A stretch of 64,000 nt of DNA from positions 44,764,467-44,828,466 of the forward strand of contig NC_052349.1 in assembly GCF_009727055.1 (NCBI RefSeq), given 5' to 3'. This DNA comes from Benincasa hispida. Its lineage: Eukaryota > Streptophyta > Magnoliopsida > Cucurbitales > Cucurbitaceae. Of this stretch, positions 1 to 11,688 are shown piece after piece. Below the pieces are notes generated by a model, which was not told the origin of the DNA, did not search any database, and was given only the letters and a program-made list of their open reading frames with translations. The translations under genes were made by a program, and so were the position numbers. The stretch's first letter is position 1; every line of letters starts with the position of its first letter.

Positions 1-158
1 GGGATATGGTTTATTACAATTGTTCAATAGAGGATCAACGGAAGCTTAAGCAACAAGATATATTTACAGGGGTAAAATGGTAATTTTGATCTAGTTGTAA
101 ATACAAACAACCTGTGAAGGATCGACTTACTGATTGTGGTTAAAGTGGATAGAAATAT
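1..158 (+). mobile_element. Left piece of a split family-2 copia-type LTR
   Basis: This piece aligns by eye with 27600-27726 in the family-2 LTR at 26860 (shared runs such as GTGAAGG and GACTTACT). It continues at 22426 on the far side of Cop-1. The last five bases (154-158, AATAT) are the target duplication of Cop-1 and recur at 22426-22430. The LTR start lies outside the window. Confidence 0.75.
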
Positions 159-1864
159 TGAAGAAAATCAGACATGAGGATTTTCATGAGCAGCGGAATG
201 ATCGTTCCAAATTCCATTTGAAATTGAACACTAACAATTACAGTCAATAAACGGCAATTAGCAGGTCATGCAATAACTAGAAATTACAACATGCCAACAA
301 GATAATCAAGGGATAGAATATACATACTTTTGAAGGACTATTCTTCAAACTTCCTCGATCAGTCTCCAAATGTCCAAGAACAGCAATGCTCGAACACAAC
401 GACTGGTACAACAGGACGATCCACAACAAACACCACACGAACAACATGAACCCGATGAACGACCACCAGAACCTTGATATCAATCGAATTGAGTGAGGAC
501 ACCACCACAATGGTTACCTTGGTATTCTCGTTGTGAGAATCTAGGAGTTGTGAGCTCTATATGAACATGGTTAGAGAAAGAGACTAAGGAACAACAATCG
601 TGTAGACGATCGAGCAAGTGGGAGATGACATAGTCTATCGTATAGACGATGTGTTCAATCATGTAGAAGATGGCCGTTTATCGTATAGAAAATCCGCGAT
701 CATTTAGCTACGACTAGCTGAGTGAACTATCGTATAGTGACACTCCACGATCTTTTAGTCTCTCTATTAGCTATCACTTAGTGAAAACACTTTCACTTGA
801 TAGCCTTGTCCATGAGAAAATTTTCGAATCAAGTAACTTCTAAAATTAGGAAAACATTTTTTCTTTTATCTCACGATTACCATAAAACAACCAATAACCT
901 CCCACTCAATTGGTTATTAAAGAAAAAGAGATAATTATCAAATAATTAATATTATTATAAATATTTATGATAACCAACTTACCATATTATATTTATAACC
1001 TATAGTTTTAATATTTCATCTCATGAAACATATAAATCATAGTTCTTTTTCTATTTTATGGTACTTAATGTAAATCATATTTACATTAATTCTCCACTTG
1101 ATGTATCTCATACATCATACCAATTATATCATATATAATTGAATTTTCTCTTGTCAATTTGAACATTTCAAGTCAACCCCAAGAACTGATTCTCAACTTG
1201 AATCTATTAAGCTACCTAGAGGACCTTATAGACCTGTAGCTTGAAGCTCCAACGGTACGTGAATAACTGACTAAACTCTTTAGTCACGGGATCCGCCATC
1301 CGTTAACTGTCGGGCACTCCACTAAATACCGAGAGCTACCTCTCCTTACTACAGATATATTTTGTATCCATTGGATATAACCAATCAATAGTACGATGAC
1401 CCCAAATATTAAGGTCATGTCACCTATGGTCGTTTACATGAGAGGTAAGTCTTAAGTATCAACGACGTTATATAAAGAGAATATTTATCTCGTGGTCTGA
1501 TTTTATACAAACTTTTTGTATAAGACACCCCCACTCGCATGTCTCCACGTGAATGGTCAGGATTAGACCATCTGTAGTAATTCACAATACTTGTAAACCT
1601 CTACAAAGGGGCTGTATCCGTAGTGTCACTAGGATCAGGTATCCCTCCTTAATCTTTATACTATAGATCTTTTTAGGTTATCACTTAAGGCATGATCTAC
1701 TTATATATCTCATATACATACTTAAGTATACATACAATACCCATGGAGCTTTGTTTATTGGACATGAGTAAATGCCAAATAAAATAACTCTTATTTTATT
1801 TATAACAATGTGTACAGTTTACAAACTATGAGACTCTGGGAGAATTAGGACACCAATCCCAACA
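159..1864 (-). repeat. Cop-1 3' LTR (family 1)
   Basis: Plus-strand ends are TGAAGAAAATC and CCAATCCCAACA, matching the other family-1 LTRs at 6313, 20395, 27914, 45205 and 52155. It is about 325 bp shorter than its partner because of an internal deletion near 1405: bases equivalent to the CTTCACAGATC...ACACTCAAG part of the 20395 copy are missing. A cluster of GATCGT/TATCGTATAG words lies at about 600-760. Short ORFs here are chance ORFs. Confidence 0.92.
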
Positions 1865-1984
1865 ATCTCTCACTTGTCCTAATGCCTTGGGAGACTAATA
1901 TACAATACATGAAAAATACAAGTACGATAAACTAGGACATACTCTATACACCAATATCATCTCCCACTTGTCCTAGACAAGATG
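1865..1984 (-). other. Cop-1 polypurine tract and 3' untranslated end
   Basis: Read on the minus strand, AGGACAAGTGAGAGAT ends exactly at the LTR boundary and is the plus-strand primer of reverse transcription. A second purine-rich copy (GGACAAGTGGGAGAT) lies about 95 bp upstream at 1961-1976. The same doubled arrangement is seen in Cop-3 and Cop-2. Confidence 0.8.
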
Positions 1985-3630
1985 CCGCATATCCCGTAGA
2001 CCTAAACTTTCCAGATGACCCTTAAATATTTTTGTCGTGAGAGCCTTTGTAAATGGATTAGCAACGTTGTGCTCCGATGCGATCTTCATGACTATCGCAT
2101 CACTGTGATACACAATCTCGCTGATCAAAATGATATTCCCGTTTTATATGCTTGCCTCTATGATGACTCCGAGGTTCCTTTGAATTTGCCACAGCCCCAC
2201 TGTTATCACAATAAAGAGCGATCGACAAAGTCATATTTGGAACAACTTCCAAATTTGTAAGGAATTTCCTCAGCCAAACAACCTTCTTATCTGCTTCACA
2301 AGTGGCTACATATTTGGCTCCCATAATGGAGTCTGCGATGCATCCTTGCTTGATGCTTCGCCACATTACAACCCCTCCATTCAAAGTGAACACTAACCTT
2401 GATGTCGATTTACGAGAATCGCTATAAGTCTGAAAGTCAGAGTCTGTTTATCTTGTAAGGATCAAATCCTTATCTCCATACATGAACATGTAGTCCTTTA
2501 TCCTCCAAAGATACTTGAGGATCATTTTGAGTGCCATCCAGCGATCTAATCCTGGATTGGACTGATAATGACTAATAATCCCTACTGCATAGCAAATGTC
2601 AGGTCTGGTACATAACATTGCATACATTAAGCTGCCAACAGCTGAAGCATAGGGAATTCGTCTCATCTTCTCAACCTCTTAAGGTGTCTTAGGACATTAA
2701 TCCTTAGACATTACGATTCCATGCTTGAAAGGTAACAAACTCCTTTTGGAATCCTGCATCCTGTACTTAATCAACATTTAATTGATCTATGATGCCTGAG
2801 ACAAAACTAACCTCTTATTGTTACGATCCGAATGACCTGGATCTCTAGAACATACTGTGCCTCTCCCAGATATTTCATTTGGAATTGGGTGGCTAGTAAA
2901 AAACCCTACATAATTCCTAATGAGTAGGATATCATTCACATATAATATGAGGAAAGCTATTGAGCTGTTGATGATCTTCTTGTAAACATAGGGCTCATCA
3001 ACGTTGTGATCAAAGCCAAACGATTTGACCACATCGTCAAATCTAATGTTCCATGATCTAGACGCTCGTTTCAGCCCATAAATGGACCTATCAAGATTGC
3101 AAACTCTTTGCTCTTGATTTGGAACGATGAATCCTTCTAGTTGAGCCATGTAGATGGTCTTCTCAAGATTACCATTAAGAAAGGTAGTCTTGACGTCCAT
3201 TTGCCATATCTCATAATCATAAAATGTGGTTATGACAAGAGTATCCTGATAGACTTGAGCATGATGACAGGTGAGAAAGTTTCCTCATAGTTCACTCCCT
3301 CAACCTGGGTATAACCCTTTGCCACGAGTCTAGCCTTAAAGGTTTGCACCTTTCCATCTACACCTCATTTTCACTTGTAAATCCACTTACACCCTATAGG
3401 TTTTACCCCATCAGTTTGATCCACAAGTTATAGACTTTATTGAAATACATAGACTCCATTTCCTGGTTCATGGCCTTAATCCACTCATCTTTGTCAACAT
3501 CCTCCATTGCTTGCTTATAAGACAATGGATCCTCAACCCCATCATCAGAAATGATCTTCTGGGCTTCAATCAAACCCATATGGCAATCTGGTGGTTTCAT
3601 AACCCTCCCACTACGTCGAGGCAGTCTCAA
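1985..3630 (-). pseudogene. Cop-1 reverse transcriptase and RNase H, broken
   Basis: Copia pol in pieces. The RT N-terminal part is at 3403-3630 (GVEDPLSYKQAMEDVDKDEW). The RT core is at 2787-3200, with MDVKTTFLNGNLE, RSIYGLKRASR and the active-site box reading YVNDILLI, where the family has YVDD; the second Asp is Asn. The connection is at 2448-2666 (RRIPYASAVGSLMYAMLCTR). RNase H is at 2100-2450, with TDSDFQTYSDSRKS and LYCDNSGA. The C-terminal tail (NPFTKALTTKIFKGHLESLGLRD) lies in another frame at about 2000-2065. Several stops and frameshifts separate the pieces. It cannot encode an active enzyme. Confidence 0.93.
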
Positions 3631-3633
3631 CTC

Positions 3634-4930
3634 TTAAGATGGTTGACTAGATGTACTGACCTCAACAACTCTTGTTGATCCGTTAGTCTGTTTAACAACT
3701 CTTGTTGAACCATCAGTAGTTTCACTAGAAGTCTCATGTAAAACAAGTTTACTTCGTGGTTTATGATCCTTGATATGGTATTCTTCCAAGAAGATAGCAT
3801 TTTTAGAAACAAATACTTTATTTTCATTCAGATCATAGAAGTATCTACCCTTCGTTTCCCTGAGGTAGCCTACAAAGAGGTAAACTTTCAAACGAGGTTC
3901 TAACATATTTGGGTTAATCATAAGCACGTGGGTTGGACACCCTCTAATCCTGAAGTGGCGTAAACTACCTTTATAGCCTCTCCACAACTCAAAAGGTGTT
4001 TCAGAAACACTTTTCGAGGAAACATTGTTCAGAATATAGCATGCAGTCTACACTGCAAAACCCCAAAAACGAGTTTGGAAGATGAGCATAACTCATCATA
4101 GACCGAACCATGTCCAACAAGGTTCTGTTTCTCCTTTCTGATACACCACTCTACTGAGGTGTACCTGGGGCCGAGAGTTGGGACGTAATTCCATGTTCTA
4201 TCATATAGTTATGGAATTGGAGGTCCATATACTCTTCACCACGATTAGATCATAGTGTTTTTATCTTCTTACATAACAAGTTTTCAACTTCAGCCTTATA
4301 CTCCTTGAACTTGTCAAGGACTTTAGACTTACGTTGCATTAGGTAGAGATACCCATACCTGGAATAATCATCTATGAAAGAGATGAAATATTCATACCTA
4401 CCTTGAGCTCTAACACTCATCGAACCACAAAGGTGTGAATGTATAAGCTCCAAGGTTTCCTTGGCTCTATAACCTTTTTCAATAAAAGGTCGTTTGGTCA
4501 TCTTGCCTTCGAGGCATGATTCACACACCGACAAGGAGCTTTCTTCTAAACTCTTTAGAAGTCCACATTTCACCAATGGATCAATCCTATTGAGGTTGAT
4601 GTGACCTAACCTTAGATGCCAAAGATGGGCGTTTTCTTTAGGAGAAACCTTTGGTTTTTTAGTTGTTGTTGTCGTACTGAACATTTCAGTATTAAACAAG
4701 GCTTTTATGACTAACGGCGTTAATACATACAAGTTATTTTCCATTGAACCAAAATCAATCTCCATACCATTCTTGAAAATAAACACTTTATTCTCAGAAA
4801 AGGAGACGTTATAACCTTGTTCAATGAGACAAGAAACCGAGATTAAGTTTCTCTTGATATGAGGAACTACAAAAACATTATTTAGTAACAGATAATGTTT
4901 CTTGTCCAAAAATAACTTCAGCCTGCCCAC
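3634..4930 (-). pseudogene. Cop-1 integrase, broken
   Basis: The GAG-pre-integrase zinc-binding region is intact in 4250-4930 (HLWHLRLGH ... CESCLEGKMTKRPF, an HHCC pattern). Both catalytic Asp positions are lost: the family box LxHSDLCGPM reads LIHSHLCGSM, and the second box reads SNRGEEY after an in-frame stop near 4250. The Glu box GVSERRNRTLL is readable near 4130. The C-terminal part at 3634-3987 includes FRIRGCPTHV and FYDLNENKVFVSKNAIFLEE. This is a dead copy of a copia strand-transfer enzyme. Confidence 0.92.
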
Positions 4931-4949
4931 AACAATAGCTTAAACAACC

Positions 4950-5188
4950 TCACCAGTAACGACTCGAAGTGTCATTTCTCCTTATGGCAACATTTGCCAG
5001 GAACTAATTCCTTGATACGAGGAACTGACATAATTAGTAGAACGCGAATCAAGGATCCAGGAAGAATCATCATTTTCTACCAAACACATCTCCAAGACCA
5101 ATAAATCATATTTACTATCTTTAGACATCCTCCTCTTTTGGAGAGTAGTGGGATTAGTATCAGAACCTAAATAAGTTCCAAGTTCCAT
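4950..5188 (-). pseudogene. Cop-1 aspartic protease remnant
   Basis: The ORF at 4982-5188 carries CLVENDDSSWILDSRSTNYV. Copia proteases have D-S-G at this point, with Asp as the catalytic residue; here the Gly is Arg. The next codons run into stops before integrase. Only the N-terminal third of the protease is recognisable, so I infer a deletion or heavy decay between gag and integrase. Confidence 0.8.
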
Positions 5189-5672
5189 TTAGAGAACACT
5201 TCTCGTCTATGAACTTTAATAGAGTCAACAACACTTGCTTTCTCTTCCTAGAGATTAACTTGGGAATTGACACTACTGGTTTCTTTGTCATCCATCCCTT
5301 TGTGCTCGAAAGTAAGAATTGACGTTCAAACAATTCTTGCAACGAGTCCATGATCTCACATGCAATGACCATGTTCTCAAACCTTTTGGCCAAAGCATCG
5401 GGTATTCTAGCCAATATGTGAAGCCGGGCCAATGAATTAGCCTTCATCCATACTTCATATGCATTACGAACACTTCGTGGTGCATCAAGGGTCAGGACTT
5501 GAGGACACTCCTCAACCATGACAAACTCGAGGTCGTTTACCACGAAATATGTTTTAACAAACTCTTCCCACTGTATGAAATCGATCAAACTAGAGGCATT
5601 TAATGAAAAATCAAATATGTTGCTAAAAAAACAAACATATTGACCTACGTTGGGTTTTAAGCAAATACTCAT
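5160..5672 (-). pseudogene. Cop-1 gag, truncated
   Basis: The 170-codon ORF starts MSICLKPNVGQYVCFFSN. It contains VMVEECPQVLTLDAPRSVRNAYEVWMKANSLAR and IMDSLQELFERQF, typical of the UBN2/gag-polypeptide family of copia capsids. The C-terminal half and the CCHC zinc knuckle are absent: after about residue 118 the frame runs through lysine-rich sequence straight towards the protease. The start is supported by the same N-terminal peptide in Cop-3 (ICLKPNIGQCVFLFSN near 34150-34200). Confidence 0.85.
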
Positions 5673-6312
5673 TGAAAAACATACAATATCCAGTACAGTT
5701 TAGCAAAATTGAAATGAACCCCATGTGACATCTAGTTTCGGAATGATGCTTCAAAGGTTTAGGACAAAATCCGTCGAAGGGTGGTCAATTTATCCCTCCT
5801 CTGAATTGAGACATTCTCAACCAGCCATTAATACCAGAACAACTCTTGTTCCTATAATGACTAGCCATCATTGATTTGGTCAAGAAATCATTAACTTACT
5901 TAACAATTTCCCGTAAGTATGACCCATCATTTTAGGCTCTAGAGTTTCATCCCAAGCAGTAAATCCAAAGGAAAAAAATCCGATTGGGGAAAAAACTAAA
6001 GTGACCTTATCCATTTCTGGAGTTCACCTTGATATTGACCAACTGCACAAAATTCATCCGAAGGGGGACGCTCCCAGGGCGCCACAAGGGAGTGCAAGAA
6101 TGATCCCACGATGCGAACCAATGAAGGAGACTGTAGGACGTGTTGACACACACCCTTCACCCATTTACTATAAATACTATCTCCATCCACCTTGATATTG
6201 ACTCATGCAAACACCATCCGAAGGGGGATGCTCCCAGGGCACTATGAGGCCAAGCATGAATCTCACAGCGTGAGCATTATGGGAGAAACGTGAGTGGAAT
6301 CATTGACATATC
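5673..6312 (-). other. Cop-1 leader, gag-proximal part
   Basis: Untranslated leader between primer site and gag, conserved in Cop-3 (34291-34855) and Cop-4 (about 40930-41475). It holds an imperfect direct duplication about 163 bp apart (6025 and 6188). Each half begins CACCTTGATATTGAC and contains GGGGGA(C/T)GCTCCCAGGG, which can fold as a short GC-rich stem. No intact ORF; minus-strand 5996-6190 is open for 64 codons but is not conserved as protein in Cop-3. Confidence 0.75.
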
Positions 6313-8395
6313 TGAAGGATCTCATAACTGAGAGTTCCATGAGCGTGTTCAAATCACTCCGATCTCACCGTGACCAAAATACATACAATTTACATTCAAC
6401 ACATACAGTTATGCAAATAAATCGAATTATCAGCATGCTCAGAACAAGATGATTAACAGGGAAAGGGTTCCATACTAGTTGAAGACTATCTTCGAACTTC
6501 AGAACTCCAACGCAGTGGATCCCTCCAATAGATCTAGCAACACCCGGCAGGAACGTCGACTGCAGTAGCACGATCAATGCAAACGCGAACACTGCAACGG
6601 GGATGACACCCTGTCTCTTATACACATCTAGATGTGTATAAGAGACAGCAACGGGGACGACACCACCACTAATGAGCCCCGGGTATTCTCGGAGTGAAAA
6701 CCCAAAAGGTGGGCTTTGGTGAATTTGGTAGAGAACGGAGGACAAACGAGTCGTGTAGGCGATAAGCAAGTGGGAGAGAAAATAGTGCTATCGTATAGCA
6801 GAAGTGCTTATCGCATAGAGGAGCTACACGATCGTGTATCATTTAGGAAAAACGTATACGATCATTTAGATAAATCGCGAGGTGAACGATCGTTTAGGCG
6901 AAGAAGTAGCTATCGTATAGGCTCTCGGGCAATCGTTTCACGAAATCTTTTTGGGCGGAAGAATGAATATCGATTGCACAATTCAAAATGAAAACTTTTT
7001 TCATTTTTAACCCATCGGTTACCATAACCAATGCTCCTCACTACCCACATCCAAATGTGGAAAAAAATGATTAATTATCATATAATTAATAAATTAATTA
7101 AATAATAAATATAATCATATTATATTTATATCCTATAGTTTGATATCACATATCTACTATAGTATTTTCTCCTTTATTTAATATAAATCATATTTATATC
7201 TAATTTCCTCCATAATAATGTATCTTATACATTTAGCTAATTATATCATATATAATTAATCAGTCCAATTATATCATATATAATCGAACTTTCTCTTGTC
7301 AATTTGAACATTTCAAATTAACCCAAATACTGGTTCTCGACTTTATCCAAGCTACCCAGGGGACCTAATGGACCTGTGGCTCGAAGCTCCAACGGTACGT
7401 GAATAGTTGACTAAACTCTTTAGCCACAAGATCCACCATCCATTAACTATCAATGATTCCACTAAAGACAACTGAACTCTTCTTACCGCAGATATATTTC
7501 TGTGTCCATTGGATATAACCAATAATGAGTACGATGACCCTTCACAGAAGCTTGTAAGTACAGCTGGGCCAATTTACCGTTTTGCCACTGTAGTTATATC
7601 TCACTCCTTAAGTATCACTGATTCCTCTAATGAACAATATAACATAGTCCAACTATGTGTGAACATCTCTCGGGCCAAGAAAAGGTGTGTGGCGCCACAT
7701 TGTTCAAGCCCCGGAATCAGCCCTTAAAGGAGCCATCTATCTACTTATCCCTGCCTCGGGGAATGAGTGAATTCCATCTTGTGTAGCTGAGTTTCTAGCT
7801 CCCAAATCAGACGAATCCCCAAAATGGTAGGTTTGAATCAACGACCTGGCCACTCGCACCCATACAAATCAAAGGACCGCCCTCAATGGCAGGAGTTCCC
7901 AACTCACTCAGGATTGAGGTCATGTTACCTAGATCATCCTAGTGAAGTGAAGTCTCTATCATGAACGGTGTTATATAACGAGACGTTAACACTTTGTGGT
8001 CAGGTCTTATACGAACTCTTTATATAGAACGCCTCCGCTCGCATGTTCCCAACACAAATGATCAAGATCAGACCATCTGTGACAAGTCACAACACTTGTG
8101 ACCATTCCACAAAGCGAGCCGCGTCCGTAGCGTTACCAGGATAAGATTTCCCTCCTTTATCCATATACTACAGACCATTTTGGTTATTACACAAGACATG
8201 ATCCACTTGTATGTCATCACATACATGCTTGAGTCACATACAGATAACCAGGGATTTTATGTTTATTGGTTTCTAGTAAAGCAAATAAAACAATTAACCG
8301 AGAAAAATATAAGATGTGAAGTAAATATCATATATTAACAACACAAGTGTTCGTACATACTGTTTACAAACTACAGAACAGCATCAACCCCAACA
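6313..8395 (-). mobile_element. Solo family-1 copia LTR in the Cop-1 leader
   Basis: Ends TGAAGGATCTC and CACCCCAACA read TG...CA, with target duplication ATATC at 6308-6312 and 8396-8400. Cop-3 (about 34848-34870) and Cop-4 (about 41468-41490) preserve the uninterrupted site (GACATATC followed by CTTCCTCCCA or a close variant), which proves insertion. Length 2083 bp includes a 38-bp adapter artefact. The sequence diverges more from other family-1 LTRs than they do from each other. No coding content. Confidence 0.93.
6611..6648. other. Sequencing adapter left in the assembly (Nextera mate-pair junction)
   Basis: Exact 19-mer CTGTCTCTTATACACATCT followed by its reverse complement AGATGTGTATAAGAGACAG. 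This is the Tn5 mosaic end twice, head to head, as used for mate-pair circularisation. The flanks repeat each other (GCAACGGGGATGACACC left, GCAACGGGGACGACACC right). A translated ORF across it contains SYTHLDVYKRQ, a peptide I recall as a contaminant signature. It is not biological. Confidence 0.98.
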
Positions 8396-10038
8396 ATATC
8401 ATATATATCTTTTCCTCCCACTGAGTATTTTATAATCTATGGTTTAGTTTACTTAGAAAAAACATGGCTAAGGATTTTAATTAAGTGATGTTTTAGGTTT
8501 TCCCAAGAGTAACATTTACCTTGGAAAGTTGAACAACTTTTGATCATCATCCATTAAACTCTTTAACGGAGTCTTTGATCAATTGTCGGCTGCTTGTAGA
8601 AAATCTATCTAATTCACCTTTCTAGTTAGGTTCCAAGGTAAGGGTGTTCCATTTCCATTAGCTTAAGTACCCCAGCCTAGATAGAACCTGCCTTAGAAAA
8701 AAAGGTCCCTTATAGATAGATTTAATACAAATTTAATCTTTTATACCAATCAATTTAATCCTACTTAACAGATTTAAAAAGATTAAACTTAGGTTGCTAA
8801 TCCCATTAGAACCTTGAACTTAGGTCTATCTCAATCCAATTTTAAAACCCTTTTAAAACATGAGTTTGCCTAAGTCTGCATGCAACTCTTTCTTATCGAT
8901 TTTAGTTCTAATGTTGATTATAACACTTATAACAGAAACAACCAAACCATCCACAATGTGAAGCAAACACATATAAGGCATTCATAACTTTTATAAATTA
9001 GCCTAACTGTCATGCTCCATGCATTGCTCATTCATTGCTACTTTTATATAACACTTATACAACCAAGCAATGAACCAAGCAAACATGCTTTCATTCACCC
9101 TTATACTATAATGCTTATAATATAAAGATGATGCATGAATATGCTTACTACATAAATAAATATAACTCTTATATTTCATGATGCATGCACATGCTTTCTT
9201 GTAATTTCATCATGCCATATTATAATACTTATAATATATGATGCATGAATAATTACATAACCTAAGATGGGTTTCAAATCTATATGTCATACACATGCCA
9301 TATAAACCACATACATCTCATGTATATTAAACAAAAGTTGATGAACCAGGATAATTAGCCTAAAATCCTAAAAAATAAATCTAACTATTACAAATAGAAA
9401 AAAGTCTCCGGTTCAAACAGGCGAACTTGATCTTGAACTTTCTGAGCGAAGAAACGTGTCTCCACTGATCGTGTACCAAACTCTTTGTGATCGCCTACAC
9501 GAAAGAGTAAACGCTTTACTCAATTGTTTACCAATGCTTCCTGAGTTAAATGATTGTTTAGCAACGATCGTGTACCTTGACTATGCGATGAAGCATGAGG
9601 CATGCGATCGTGCAGCGCACAACAAGCAACGCAAGCTTTAAATGATCATCTAAACGACAACAATGTGGTGAAGCACAATCGTCTAAACGATCGCTGAGCA
9701 AGCGCGATGTATCACATACCGGGTGATCGTGTAGTCAATGATTATACGATGAGGCATGCTAACTACATGATCATTTAGTGCGTACGTTTTTTATTAAACG
9801 ATGAGCATCATATGCCCTACGTGATTGTTTACCTCCAGCGTCCATGCGATCAAACAACCAACGTTACGCGATAGAGCAAACACTTTACCCTATCGTTTAA
9901 CATTAGCTAAACGATCGTTTAGTAAATACTACACGATCGCGTAGAAAAATCTACACGATCATTTAGCTAAATCTCAACGATCGTTTACCCTAGGCTACAC
10001 GATACGACCAACCTTTGGTCTTCTTCCTTGATAAGATC
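8396..10038 (-). other. Cop-1 leader, middle part, with a palindromic word cluster
   Basis: 8401-9400 is conserved with Cop-3 (34860-35800) and Cop-4 (41500-42720), with runs such as CCTCCCACTGAGTATTTTATA and GGTTCCAAGGTA. 9440-10033 is a CpG-rich block absent from those relatives: many copies or variants of ACGATCGTTTAG, including the 16-bp palindrome CTAAACGATCGTTTAG at 9907-9922. 10034-10038 (AGATC) is the Ath-A target duplication. No gene. Confidence 0.75.
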
Positions 10039-11688
10039 TGATGCGTAAATTTGTGATGTGTTATGGTGTGAGTTTGCAGTGATGGGTGTTATGCGGTGAT
10101 CATGCAAGCTTTCCTAACAAGGCCCAAGTATAAGCCTTCTTAGATTTCCTGGTAAGTCCAAGATCGAACACAGGGACTACTAAGTAGATATGCGACAGAC
10201 TCTTCGATTCTATTATGGTGGTAAATAAATGAAGTGGATAGTATTTTAAGTGAGATTTTTCCTATGCAACAGAGTTGAATGCAGAGTGATGGTAGCATAG
10301 AGTTACAATAAGTATGCGATGAAGGGGTTGAGAAGGGGTTTAGCTAACATTTCTTAAGATTGTGCACAAGTTATGCGATCATGCTACACACAAATAACAA
10401 CACTTCATTTCTCAATGCAGAATTCCATAATTCCTATTTCTAGGATGGGTGATGTGTATGTGAAACAGTCGATAGGACTTATTTCTAAGCCTCTACTTTT
10501 GCCTATACGATGCTGAATGATGCACACAATAAACAATGTGACCACATACAATCATTCTTATTTCTAGGGTGCATGCGATGTGTAAATAGCAATAGAACTT
10601 ATGTTTAAGTTTCTATTTCTTGTTTATGCGATTATAATCCGACTCTCTCAAGCCTAGATTCTAATCTGACTCTATCAAGCCTAGATTCTATCTTTAGACT
10701 ACTCTCTTAAGTATGTCCAAATGATGAATGATGCATACATAAGACAAGATGATTGCATACAATGTAAATCTTAAGTCATGCTAGCTAAGTGCTTCTCAAC
10801 CCATTCAGAAATTTAGCTACTTATGCGTGGTATGGAGAGATTGAAGATAGATTAAAATGAGATTTCCATTTTCTGCAATTAAAGTACTGAGTACAAAATA
10901 ACAAATGGATTTGAGAGATAACAAGCCCGGTAAACAATGTCTTACTTCCCGTGGCCTTTTACACTGCTCTTTTATCACTTCAACTCTGTTCTCAATGTGG
11001 ATTCTTGCTCTCACAAGAGTTCACCCTCTCTCCTGTATGTTGCTTTACGACAGTCTCTCAATCTGTTCGGGAGCTATTTCTCCTGGCTTTGCTCGTCTCC
11101 TTGCTCTCTCCGTCCTCTATGTATATGTATGAGTATGTGCGTTAACAGACTAATTGATTAACTTCTTTTTCTTTGGTGGCCTTTGGTATTTATATATTTC
11201 AAGGTGAAGCAGCCTTTCTTGCTAATGATTGCAATTATGGGCGAATTAATTCCCCTACTATGTTGCGCCATTTAATGGTCACCGAAAGTTGAGTATACTT
11301 GCTACAGTGTGGCTTTTAACAGCTTGTCAACTAAATTCGGAATCGACCGTTATCATCTTTCAGTCCCATCATGATTTATTATGTTGTTGCCTTGATGCGA
11401 GGTCTTTATGCGGCCACCTTTTTAAGAAACTTCTCACGATTGCATGACTTACGATCGCAATCTTCAAGCGCGCTGACGCATTATGCCTTAGGATCGTAAT
11501 TTCATATGCGCCATCGCATTGTACCTGCACAAAATAGCTAAATTAGCTGCTTTTATGCGATGAGCGCTTACGATCGCAATTCCATTTACTTTAGCGCTTT
11601 CAGACATGATGTTGCCTATTTTACCGTCGCATTCTCTCATTGTTTTACTTATTTGAGTTGTAATAACTTCTATTTCTACCAGTTATCA
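10039..11688 (-). repeat. Ath-A 3' LTR
   Basis: Begins TGATGCGTAAA and ends AGTTATCA on the plus strand. It contains an internal duplication of about 124 bp (TTTCTAGG at 10437 and 10561) and a doubled CAAGCCTAGATTCTA segment near 10660. The U3 end holds ACGATCGCAA words (11451, 11570) and a terminal near-palindrome at 11664-11686. Short plus-strand ORFs at 10905-11161 also occur in the other LTR but have no recognisable product. Confidence 0.93.

Noticed and set aside
277..662. Minus-strand ORFs of 60-77 codons, similar ORFs in other copies (45304-45646, 28040-28467)
   Set aside because: They lie in family-1 LTRs, are not conserved in frame between copies and show no domain. DNA conservation of the LTR explains them.
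6365..6769. A 134-codon protein with the peptide SYTHLDVYKRQ
   Set aside because: The ORF exists only because the adapter sequence was retained; the peptide is adapter translation.
10905..11161. Overlapping plus-strand ORFs in the Ath-A LTR, with a counterpart at 19308-19560
   Set aside because: Both copies are just the two LTRs of one element; three overlapping frames are open at once, and no family is recognisable.
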